Below, piece after piece: positions 1 to 6,656 of a stretch of 64,000 bases of DNA. This stretch comes from Kibdelosporangium banguiense. Lineage in GTDB: Bacteria; Actinomycetota; Actinomycetes; Mycobacteriales; Pseudonocardiaceae. Position 1 is the stretch's first letter; each line of letters opens with the position of its first letter. Location of the stretch: the NCBI RefSeq assembly GCF_017876405.1, contig NZ_JAGINW010000001.1, positions 1,997,203-2,061,202 on the forward strand, given 5' to 3'. Position numbers and translations under genes: made by a program. The notes beneath the pieces are model-generated. The model did not search any database and had not been told where the DNA came from. It saw nothing but the letters and a program-made list of their open reading frames with translations.

Positions 1-59
1 AGCGTCTCGGCTGGCGTCGTTGGTTTGAACTCAGCGAATACCTGGGGTAGCCCCTCCTC

Positions 60-629
60 TTAACGGCCTTGATCCCTAAACTGAATTGGCGTTTTATCCG
101 GACCTTTAGCCGTTGGATCAAAGTTAGGGACAAGCTTTTCAAACAGCGTGGCACTGGGCGTCCAATGGTTCGACACTGTACGAACACGCCGAAAGCCGAA
201 GCTCTCATAGTAGCTATGCAGCTCTTTGTTGGTATTCCATGCGTCAAGGACAAGCTTGCGACGGCCATGCGAGCGCGCCAAATCTTCAGCGAATTTCATC
301 ATGGCAACACCAACACCTCGACCGCTATACGCCCTAGGCACCATCATACGATGGATTACGTAGGACTCCCCAAGCTCCTCGTCCGCCCATAGGCCCTCGT
401 CGCCGACGACGTCGATAGCAATCGTGCCGACCGGCCTGTCATTGTCGTCGAGAGCAAGCCAGGTTTCTCCCGCTTTGATCGAGCGTGTTATACGACGCTC
501 AAACTCTTCACGCGACAGTCCTGTGATATCCCACTGGTCGCTTCCTTTTTCGTGAATCCAGGCGGAAACTTCCCATCGCCAGTCCGCCAAAAGGTCAATA
601 TCATCCATCGTTGCCTGACGGAACTTCAT
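60..629 (-). CDS. GNAT family N-acetyltransferase
   Basis: A 189-residue protein with the acetyl-CoA binding motif A of the GNAT fold around residues 100-115 (AYSGRGVGVAMM), preceded by a beta strand (YVIHRMMV) and followed by LVLDAWNTNKELHSYYESFGF, the usual motif-B region with the Tyr near the C terminus. The substrate is unknown. The ATG overlaps the stop of the upstream GntR gene by 4 bp (ATGA), so the two are almost certainly one transcript with coupled translation. A GAGGTGG ribosome binding site lies just upstream. As an accessory gene of the integrative element it may modify a small molecule or protein; nothing in the sequence says which. Confidence 0.85.
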   Translation of the reverse strand: MKFRQATMDDIDLLADWRWEVSAWIHEKGSDQWDITGLSREEFERRITRSIKAGETWLALDDNDRPVGTIAIDVVGDEGLWADEELGESYVIHRMMVPRAYSGRGVGVAMMKFAEDLARSHGRRKLVLDAWNTNKELHSYYESFGFRRVRTVSNHWTPSATLFEKLVPNFDPTAKGPDKTPIQFRDQGR

Positions 630-1414
630 TGGTCCACCTCGGTACGATGTTGCGTAACATGCGTGATGACGTTGCGGTCTGCAGGGAGGATCTCAACCGT
701 AAGGCGCGTGATGGTTCCAGACTCCGTCACCGCTAGGCGTCGAAATAGCAGGACGGACACACCGGGTGCCAGATTGAAGCGTCGCCGCTCATCGATGCTT
801 GCCGGACGACTGCTTATCTCGTGCTGAACTCGGTGCTCTACATAGCCCCGGGCAGCCATTCGCCGTACGGTTCCTTCCGGAATGTCCGTAGGCACGTCAA
901 GACCGCACGCCTTAGCCACGTCATATGGATAGTAAGTAGTTTGATCTGACCATGGTGTGTCATCGACAAAACGTAGCATCTCACGAACAACCACAAGGTC
1001 ATTCGGCTGGATATTCAGACGCGCCGCGACGGTCGCGGATGCTGGCTCTATGCGGAATTTAAAATCCTGACTAGGTTCACGACCCGATGCCTCGACGACC
1101 GACGACCACGTGTCGCTCACCGAGACTGTGTCGTCCTTACGAAAAGGACGTTCGGAGTCCACGTTGTACTCAAGCATCGGTAGGCGACGCACAAAGGTTC
1201 CCGCGCGTCCCCTGGTCTCAATCAATCCCTCCGCAGCCAGGCCAGCAAGCGCTTGACGCACAGTGCCCCGGGCCGCTTGGAAGTGCTCGGCCAACTCAGG
1301 CTCAGTAGGCAGCTTGGCACCGTCTACCAGCGTGACGCCCAGCAGGGTCGCCTCCGACTTGATCGCCGCCTCAAGCTCGTCAGCGAGCTCCCGGTACTTA
1401 GGTTCCGCCACCAC
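626..1414 (-). CDS. GntR family transcriptional regulator with UTRA domain
   Basis: N-terminal winged helix (about residues 5-75, with LPTEPELAEHF and RGTVRQALAGLAAEGLI as the HTH core and GRAGTFV as the wing) followed by a UTRA effector domain to the C terminus (SVLLFRRLAV region). The frame is open to a TTG at 1423, but the ribosome site AGGGAGG (1424-1430) abuts that TTG and sits 9 nt from a GTG at 1414, so the GTG is preferred; a second GTG is at 1411. Cotranscribed with the GNAT gene. GntR-UTRA proteins are the usual repressors of AICE replication and transfer genes, and the palindromes just upstream (1439-1456, 1496-1514) are good candidates for its operators. Confidence 0.85.
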   Translation of the reverse strand: MVAEPKYRELADELEAAIKSEATLLGVTLVDGAKLPTEPELAEHFQAARGTVRQALAGLAAEGLIETRGRAGTFVRRLPMLEYNVDSERPFRKDDTVSVSDTWSSVVEASGREPSQDFKFRIEPASATVAARLNIQPNDLVVVREMLRFVDDTPWSDQTTYYPYDVAKACGLDVPTDIPEGTVRRMAARGYVEHRVQHEISSRPASIDERRRFNLAPGVSVLLFRRLAVTESGTITRLTVEILPADRNVITHVTQHRTEVDQ

Positions 1415-1438
1415 AGGCCTCAACCTCCCTGGTCAAAC

Positions 1439-1456
1439 GATTCGTCTAGACGAATC
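1439..1456. promoter_or_regulatory. 18-bp perfect palindrome, candidate GntR operator
   Basis: GATTCGTCTAGACGAATC is a perfect palindrome, 25 bp upstream of the preferred GTG start of the GntR gene. Size and position fit a dimeric repressor site for autoregulation; binding by this GntR protein is inference. Confidence 0.6.
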
Positions 1457-1495
1457 CTACGCAAAGCCTTGACAGTCGCCTAGACCCATCTCTAA

Positions 1496-1514
1496 CGTCT
1501 GTTTCGTACAGACG
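1496..1514. promoter_or_regulatory. Inverted repeat in the divergent control region
   Basis: CGTCTGT and ACAGACG form 7-bp perfect arms around TTCGT. It lies between the leftward GntR operon and the rightward gene run starting at 1635. It shares the GTCT/AGAC core with the 18-bp palindrome, so it may be a second site for the same regulator. Confidence 0.45.
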
Positions 1515-1572
1515 CTACAAACGCAACAGACGCTCTAGCCGCAAGAGCGGCAGGAGCGCCAACCATGCAAGA

Positions 1573-1604
1573 GCCCCGGCCAGTGCGGGAACACCGGCCG
1601 GGGC
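1573..1604 (+). other. Hairpin in the leader of the small-gene operon
   Basis: GCCCCGGCC and GGCCGGGGC pair with 9-bp arms about 30 bp upstream of the ATG at 1635. There is no T tract, so it is more likely an mRNA leader structure than a terminator. A 28-codon ORF from the ATG at 1564 runs through it but has no clear support as a gene. Confidence 0.4.
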
Positions 1605-1634
1605 GCACATCGAAACCTTTGGAGCGGGTCAACG

Positions 1635-2048
1635 ATGCAGATCGAGGATAACCGGGTCTACCGAGTCAAAGCAGTGGCAGAGATGCTGGACGTCTCGCCG
1701 TCCACGATCTACCGGGCCATTGAGTCCGGACAGCTGGACGCGTACAAGATCGGGACCGGTAAGGGCACGCTGCGTATCCCGGGCCGGGCGATCAGCGCCT
1801 ACCTAGACGAGTGCGGCCAGGCTGCCTATGAGGCTTACGTACAGGGCGGCGCGTCCGCCGAAGACGGCGACCAGGGCGCACTCACCCCGGCCCAGGCGGA
1901 CGGCCTGGCGTGCGTGGTGTGTGAGGCCCACTTCGCGGAGACGTCCATCGCCCACCGGCCGGTGGGCAGGTCGCACACCGGTTCCCAGGTGTTCGCCTGC
2001 ACCGTGCACGCCGACCAGGCCAGCGACCAGTTCGAGGAGGTGGCCTGA
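1635..2048 (+). CDS. HTH excisionase-type DNA-binding protein with Cys/His tail
   Basis: Residues 8-60 match the excisionase/MerR-like helix-turn-helix type (YRVKAVAEMLDVSPSTIYRAI, then LRIPGRAISAYLDE). The C-terminal part has a CVVC pair and a later CTVH, a pattern that could bind zinc. The protein is 137 residues long, about twice the size of a plain Xis. It is the first gene of the rightward operon and ends 1 bp before the next ATG. A role as excisionase or as activator of the downstream genes is plausible; a second, shorter excisionase-like protein lies next to int and is the better Xis candidate. Confidence 0.75.
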   Translation: MQIEDNRVYRVKAVAEMLDVSPSTIYRAIESGQLDAYKIGTGKGTLRIPGRAISAYLDECGQAAYEAYVQGGASAEDGDQGALTPAQADGLACVVCEAHFAETSIAHRPVGRSHTGSQVFACTVHADQASDQFEEVA

Positions 2049-2049
2049 G

Positions 2050-2550
2050 ATGACCAGCACCGTCACCCCTTATCCGTACGACGACCCCCGCCGCTACGAA
2101 TCCACCACCGTCACTCGTTTCTGGGATCTGGCCCCGGCTCCGGCTGAGTCCCTCCGGTTCGTGCCCGGCGACATGACCCCTGGCACTGTGGCCGGTCAGC
2201 CGACCCAGGTGATCGCGCAGCATCGGCAGAACAACACCAGCCCGATCGCGCTGGACATGACAGCCGCGATCCCGATGTCGCTGGACGACGTGACCGCCGT
2301 GCTGTGGATTCTGTGGGACGGCTGCTGTGGCCCGCTGGAGGAGATCACCGACGACCCGGCCTACATGCGCCGGATGGTGCTGGAGACCTACCTGGCCGAA
2401 GGCGGCCTGCGGATCGAGGAAACCCTGTGCCGCCTGGCCAATCTCACCCCGGCCGACCGGGACTACGCCGACTTGCAGGAAATGCGTGCCCAGGTCGCCC
2501 GCGTCTACAGCACCGGCCCGGCCACCCGGACGGCGGTGGTGACCCGATGA
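2050..2550 (+). CDS. Hypothetical protein of the integrative element
   Basis: 166 residues, starting at the ATG directly after the previous stop. It has an acidic, Trp-containing central helix region (VTAVLWILWDGCCGPLEEI) and a helical C terminus (LANLTPADRDYADLQEMRAQV). I recognise no domain. It resembles the next protein in plan: both have a VTAVLW/MAAVLYG segment followed by a helix ending in R-R-M/I-V-E-T, so the two may be diverged paralogues. It overlaps the next gene by 4 bp (ATGA). Confidence 0.75.
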   Translation: MTSTVTPYPYDDPRRYESTTVTRFWDLAPAPAESLRFVPGDMTPGTVAGQPTQVIAQHRQNNTSPIALDMTAAIPMSLDDVTAVLWILWDGCCGPLEEITDDPAYMRRMVLETYLAEGGLRIEETLCRLANLTPADRDYADLQEMRAQVARVYSTGPATRTAVVTR

Positions 2551-2975
2551 CCACGATGATTCCGCGCCCGGCCGCCATGCCGGACGTGATCGGCCCCTGC
2601 GCCGAGTTCGCCGGCCTACCGGTCAGGAACCTGCGGGTGGAGTACGCAGGCTGCCAGGGCGACGACTTCGACCCGGACAACCCACCGGTGATCACGGTCA
2701 AGACGTCGATTCCGTTGACCGAGACCGACATGGCCGCCGTGCTCTACGGCGTGCTGGAACACTCGGAGATCCCGACGATCACCCCGGGCGAGGTCCGGCG
2801 GATCGTCACTGAGACCGTGGTCAACGCCGGTTGCATGCAGATCGCGGAGTACGCCTATGAGGCGTACCGGTCGCTGCGGGACGGCACCGGCAACCAGGCG
2901 CATTGGCAGGACTGCCTGGTCCTGGTTCGTGCCTGCCTGACCGACGTTCGCGGGGCCTGCCAGGAGGTGCGGTGA
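2547..2975 (+). CDS. Hypothetical protein of the integrative element
   Basis: 142 residues from the ATG that overlaps the previous stop. It has a segment LTETDMAAVLYGVLEHSEI followed by EVRRIVTETVVNAG, matching the layout of the preceding protein (DVTAVLWILW ... MRRMVLETYLAEGG). No known domain is recognised. Its stop overlaps the ATG of the next gene by one base, so translational coupling through this operon is likely. Confidence 0.75.
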   Translation: MTTMIPRPAAMPDVIGPCAEFAGLPVRNLRVEYAGCQGDDFDPDNPPVITVKTSIPLTETDMAAVLYGVLEHSEIPTITPGEVRRIVTETVVNAGCMQIAEYAYEAYRSLRDGTGNQAHWQDCLVLVRACLTDVRGACQEVR

Positions 2976-3286
2976 TGGCGTTGCGTCGCTTCGAACTTGT
3001 GCCGTTGGCTGCCGCGTTGTACGTCAGCCCGTACCGGCTGGATGACCTCGCGCAGCTGCGCACGCAGTGCACCGCGGACTTGCCCGGTGTTGCCGCTGAG
3101 TTGACCGTCTTGCTGGTCACCGTGTGCCGGGACGCCCCCGAGATGGCGACCACACGCAGTGTCGAGATCACCGGCGACACGATCGATCAGGCCCGGATCG
3201 ATGCCTGCATCACCACCGCCGCGACCGTGGTGGACGCGGTCAACCAGACCGAAGAAACCGCGAGCGGAACGGGGGCACGTCCGTGA
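2975..3286 (+). CDS. Small hypothetical protein with LYVSP motif
   Basis: 103 residues. The ATG at 2975 shares its A with the previous stop and is preceded by CAGGAGG at good distance. The N-terminal segment AAALYVSPYRLDDLAQL resembles AVLYVSPFTEVDYRQM in the protein encoded at 3894-4196, so these two are probably diverged paralogues. The rest is helical, with no known domain. It overlaps the next gene by 4 bp (GTGA). Confidence 0.75.
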   Translation: MALRRFELVPLAAALYVSPYRLDDLAQLRTQCTADLPGVAAELTVLLVTVCRDAPEMATTRSVEITGDTIDQARIDACITTAATVVDAVNQTEETASGTGARP

Positions 3287-3615
3287 GCCCGACCAGCGAC
3301 TACCAGGTGGCGGTCACCGTGTTCACGACCGTGGCCGCCGGGGACGCCCGTGACCAGCGGGACGCGCAGAACTGGGCCGTGATGGCGGTGGAACAGGCGC
3401 TACACGGCGCAGCCAGCGCCACCCGCCTGGGCGGCGTGCTCAGCGTGCCGTCGCGGTACCCGGCCCTGACCACCCGCCAGGTCGACGTCCACGCTGTGAT
3501 GGACACCGGCACCGCCGGGATCAACGGCTATCTGACCATCAGGCCGACCGGCCAGGCCTACCCGCAACCGGGTGAGACCTGTACGCCCATCGTGCAGGCG
3601 CAACCGGGTTCCTGA
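3283..3615 (+). CDS. Small hypothetical protein of the integrative element
   Basis: 110 residues from a GTG that overlaps the previous stop (GTGA). It contains alternating strand-like segments (QVAVTVFTTVAAG, RQVDVHAVMDTG) and a Pro-rich tail. No domain is recognised. It is the last gene of the first small-gene run; a 13-bp-arm hairpin follows 14 bp after the stop. Confidence 0.7.
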   Translation: MSPTSDYQVAVTVFTTVAAGDARDQRDAQNWAVMAVEQALHGAASATRLGGVLSVPSRYPALTTRQVDVHAVMDTGTAGINGYLTIRPTGQAYPQPGETCTPIVQAQPGS

Positions 3616-3893
3616 ACCACCCCAGCAACCGGCCCGGCGGGTTCCGAACCGCCGACGCCCCCCGGGCGTACTGAACGCGCCCGCCGGGCCGGTCTCCCAC
3701 CCTCACGCCCCCCGTTCACGAACCCGGGTTTCCGCTGTTCCCTGCAGGTGTACCCCCGTTCCCTCATCACGGTGTACCCCCAGTGGAATACCGCTGGTCT
3801 GCGACGCCGCGAACCCGGGTTCACCCCGGGCCGGGATGCCGTTTCGGCAACGGGTTCGTGAACCCGTCCTTCGCATCACGAGAGGCCCTTGCT
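3616..3893 (+). other. Intergenic region with hairpin and short repeats
   Basis: CCGGCCCGGCGGG (3629-3641) and CCCGCCGGGCCGG (3680-3692) pair perfectly with a long loop and may close the upstream transcript. Further on, GGTGTACCCCC occurs at 3747 and 3771, and the palindrome AACCCGGGTT at 3721 and 3812. No coding sequence is convincing here. The repeats may bind an element-encoded protein; function unknown. Confidence 0.45.
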
Positions 3894-4196
3894 GTGCCCT
3901 CCCTGAACCTCACTTTGGACCTGAACCTGAACCCGCCTGGTGAGCCGCTGGACCTGGCGACGGTCGTTGCCGTGCTCTACGTCAGCCCGTTCACCGAGGT
4001 CGACTACCGGCAGATGCCCACAGCGGCACTGGCCGCCTACGTCACCACCGTGGCCGCCGATCCCCGGTTTCGGGTGGCCGAACTGGTCGCCTTGGTGGCC
4101 GACGCCCGCCGGGCCGGACTGTGCCGCGCCGAAGCCCGGCACCTGGCCGACGCCGAACGTCACGCGCCGCGCGTGCTGTCCGCACTCACGCACTGA
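3894..4196 (+). CDS. Small hypothetical protein, LYVSP paralogue
   Basis: 100 residues from a GTG at 3894 with AGAGG upstream; the frame is open further back to 3783 but that segment is repeat-rich and unlike protein. The core AVLYVSPFTEVDYRQM parallels AAALYVSPYRLDDLAQL in the gene at 2975-3286. The remainder is Ala-rich and helical (VAELVALVADARRAGL, EARHLADAERHAP). No known function. It sits 37 bp upstream of the replication-type gene and is probably cotranscribed with it. Confidence 0.7.
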   Translation: MPSLNLTLDLNLNPPGEPLDLATVVAVLYVSPFTEVDYRQMPTAALAAYVTTVAADPRFRVAELVALVADARRAGLCRAEARHLADAERHAPRVLSALTH

Positions 4197-4233
4197 CGTT
4201 CCCGTTCCTGCCCTGTCACAAGGGAGACACATC

Positions 4234-5586
4234 GTGACTCACGCCAACCCCACCCCGCCCGGTGTCCGGCGGCTGTACCCGGTCCCGGTGCCGGAGCCTG
4301 CGGACGGGGACACCCTGGCCACCCGGGCGGCCGACCAGGTGACCCGTGCCCGGCTGTGGCTGCCGCCGGCCGATCCGGCGGTGTTCGACTGCTACCTCGG
4401 GCGGCTGGCCGTGCAGCTGGACCCACACACCGAAGCGGACCCGATCGGGGTCATGGTCTCGCTACTGGCCGCCGCCGGGGTCCATCTCGGCCCCGGGCCA
4501 CACCTGCAGCTCGGCTACGAACGACACCCGCTGTTGGTCTGGCCGCTGGTGATCGGCGAGACCGGGCGAGGAAAGAAGGGCACGGCGTACAACGCGGCGA
4601 AAGCTCTGCTCTCTCAAGCTGACACCGAATTTGTAGCCAGCAATGTCCAGTCCGGACTGTCCAGCGGGGAAGGCCTGGCCGCCGTGTTCGCCAGCGACCC
4701 TGACAGTGGGAAAGGACGGGCGCGGCTGCTACCCGAGGGCGACTGTCGCCTACTCGCCTACGAGCCGGAATGGGCGGCGGTGATGGCCCGGATGAAACGC
4801 GAGGGCAACACCCTGTCCGCCACCCTGCGCGCCGCATGGGAGGGCGGGAATCTGTCCACATTGAACGTGGACGCCCGGGTGGCCCGGCGGGCGCATGTAG
4901 GCATCCTCGCGCACATCACACCGAAGGAGTTCAAGGCCAAGGTGTCCGCGTCCGATATGGCCGGTGGCACCTACAACCGGTTCCTGCCGATCGCGGTCGC
5001 TCAGTCCAAATTCCTGTACATCCCAACGGTTCCCGACCCGGCACTGTTGGTCGACCTGGGCGCGTCGTTGGCCGACCGGCTACGGCACGGCGCCCGGTTC
5101 GGCCCGGTCGGGCTGAGCCAGGCCGGAACCGCGCAGTGGAGCCACATCTACCTGGAATTCTCCGACCACCCCGAGGAGGACAGCAGCCACGTCGCCGAAT
5201 TCATCTCCCGGGCCGCACCGCAATGCCTGCGGATCGCGGCCATCTACGCCGCGCTCGATCGCACCGACCAGATCAGCCCGAATCACCTGACTGCCGCAGC
5301 TGCGTTGGTGCGCTACGCCATCGCGTCGGCCGCCGCCGTGTTGCAGCCCAGTGACGTCCTGCGCAAGCTGGCTGCGTTCATCGCACAGGCCGGGCCGGAC
5401 GGGCGGACCCGCGAGGACATCCGCTCAGGCTGCTTCCAGCGCAACATCACCGCCGACAACGTGGCCGCGCTGCTGGACAAGCTCGTGACGGCCGGGCAGA
5501 TCACCCGGGCCGAACGCCGGTCGCCCAGTGGCCGGGGCCGCCCGGCCGAAGTGTTCGCCGCCAACCCGCCCGACCTACGCGGTTAA
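4234..5586 (+). CDS. DUF3987-type NTPase, probable replication protein of the element
   Basis: 450 residues from a GTG with GGGAG 8-9 bp upstream. A Walker-A-like P-loop (GETGRGKKGT, residues 108-117) follows an Ala-rich helical region, and an acidic strand follows (LLAYEPEWAAVMARM). This is the layout of the DUF3987 family, which is related to primase-helicases of plasmids and phages. The C-terminal 80 residues look like a winged helix (DGRTREDIRSGCF ... NVAALLDKLVTAGQI), suitable for origin binding. Iteron-like repeats begin about 55 bp after the stop. A role as replication initiator or helicase of an AICE is inferred from domain and context; primase activity is not shown. Confidence 0.7.
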   Translation: MTHANPTPPGVRRLYPVPVPEPADGDTLATRAADQVTRARLWLPPADPAVFDCYLGRLAVQLDPHTEADPIGVMVSLLAAAGVHLGPGPHLQLGYERHPLLVWPLVIGETGRGKKGTAYNAAKALLSQADTEFVASNVQSGLSSGEGLAAVFASDPDSGKGRARLLPEGDCRLLAYEPEWAAVMARMKREGNTLSATLRAAWEGGNLSTLNVDARVARRAHVGILAHITPKEFKAKVSASDMAGGTYNRFLPIAVAQSKFLYIPTVPDPALLVDLGASLADRLRHGARFGPVGLSQAGTAQWSHIYLEFSDHPEEDSSHVAEFISRAAPQCLRIAAIYAALDRTDQISPNHLTAAAALVRYAIASAAAVLQPSDVLRKLAAFIAQAGPDGRTREDIRSGCFQRNITADNVAALLDKLVTAGQITRAERRSPSGRGRPAEVFAANPPDLRG

Positions 5587-5639
5587 CGCGGGAACGCGGC
5601 AAATGTCCTGACCTGGGCAAATGCTTCTAGCCGGACGCG

Positions 5640-5726
5640 AATTACCGCGTACCTACGCGGTAATTGCCGCCCACGTCCAGCAAAACCGCAGGTCAGCGAG
5701 TTACCGCGTTACCGCGTTTACCGCGT
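5640..5726. repeat. TTACCGCGT iteron-like repeats, candidate replication origin
   Basis: An inverted pair AATTACCGCGT / ACGCGGTAATT (5640-5650 and 5655-5665) is followed by three near-tandem direct copies of TTACCGCGT at 5701-5709, 5709-5717 and 5718-5726. Iterons directly downstream of a replication-type gene fit a plasmid or AICE origin. Origin function is inference. Confidence 0.55.
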
Positions 5727-5750
5727 ACCGAGAAAGGAGGACCGGGCCGC

Positions 5751-5940
5751 CGGTAGCGGCCAGCGCGCTACCGGTAGCGGCTGCGCTACCCGTCCCGCTA
5801 CCCCGGTCACCAACCCTGATCAGCCCGGATATCCCCAGGTAGCGGGTAGCGGCACCACCCACACACCGCGCAAACAAGCCCCCAGGAGGCCATCCGCGCT
5901 CACCAACCGCGCTACCGCAACCCATCACGCCGCTACCGCT
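5751..5940. repeat. GGTAGCGG / CCGCTACC repeat cluster
   Basis: The octamer GGTAGCGG and its complement or close variants (CGCTACC) recur about ten times on both strands in 190 bp. They form several possible small stem-loops such as GCTACCGGTAGC. This extends the iteron zone next to the DUF3987 gene. No ORF with support overlaps it. Confidence 0.5.
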
Positions 5941-6040
5941 GGCCAGCCACCCCTCAAACACGGCCGGACAACGAGATGCCCCGCGCCGGGTCGGGGGGGG
6001 CATCTCATCTCCCGCAGCTGCGGACAGCCGAGGGCCTAGC

Positions 6041-6120
6041 TCTAGACCCTCTGCCCTCTAGACCTAGAGCCCTCTCTAGACCTCAAAACCGGCGGCGACC
6101 AGGCCACTAGGTCCTAGACC
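6041..6120. repeat. CTAGACC repeat cluster
   Basis: The sequence CTAGACC occurs four times (near 6042, 6057, 6076, 6114), with complementary CTAGAG copies giving overlapping palindromes such as CTCTAGACCTAGAG. The CTAGA core also occurs in the centre of the GntR palindrome at 1439-1456. It may be a regulatory or origin-associated site. Confidence 0.4.
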
Positions 6121-6164
6121 CCCTCCGGTTACAGCCACACCGGCCCGGCTGTAACCGGAGGGGG
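6119..6164. other. Perfect 18-bp-arm hairpin
   Basis: CCCCCTCCGGTTACAGCC and GGCTGTAACCGGAGGGGG are perfect inverted repeats around a 10-nt loop. No T tract follows on either strand. In an integrative element this could be a terminator, a single-strand origin or a transfer-related site; the sequence does not decide between these. Confidence 0.5.
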
Positions 6165-6422
6165 CCGGGGAGCCAGCCAGGGACTCGGCCGGCGGGCAGG
6201 GAGTTCTCCCTAACCGCCTCCCTGGCCAGCCTCCCCGACGTGACCAGCTCAAACCACGCTCAGGGAGGCAGGGAGGCACCCGCCACGACACTGCCGAAAC
6301 CCCCGATTCCGGCACTTCCGGGACCTCTTGCCGGGCCCCTCCCTAACCGACCAGCACACACCCGGAAGGGCACACCCATGCGACGTACCACCGCCACCCG
6401 GCCGACCACAGGGGACGTAACC

Positions 6423-6611
6423 ATGCCGGAACCGATCCTGTTCGACGTTCCGTCCGCCGCCCGACAACTGAGCATCAGCCGCACCACGCTCTACGAACTG
6501 CTCAAAGCCGGAGAAATCGACTCCGTGAAAATCGGCGCGCTCCGACGAATCCCACTCGCCGCACTCCACGCCTACACCGCGCGGAAAGCCGCTGAATACC
6601 GGGCTGCATAA
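6423..6611 (+). CDS. xis: Excisionase (Xis), helix-turn-helix
   Basis: 62 residues from the ATG at 6423; an upstream in-frame ATG at 6378 would add 15 residues and also has a plausible ribosome site. The protein is a compact excisionase-type HTH: FDVPSAARQLSISRTTLYEL, then GEIDSVKIGALRRIPLAAL and an Ala-rich end. Its position 45 bp before the integrase gene and its small size are typical of AICE xis genes. It would act with Int to direct excision. Confidence 0.8.
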   Translation: MPEPILFDVPSAARQLSISRTTLYELLKAGEIDSVKIGALRRIPLAALHAYTARKAAEYRAA

Positions 6612-6656
6612 CCCATCACTCCATCCGTCATAACCACACACCGGAGAACCGTCACA

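Noticed and set aside
1564..1650. 28-codon ORF in the leader of the small-gene operon
   Set aside because: It overlaps the ATG of the next gene, lies over a hairpin and has no clear ribosome site.
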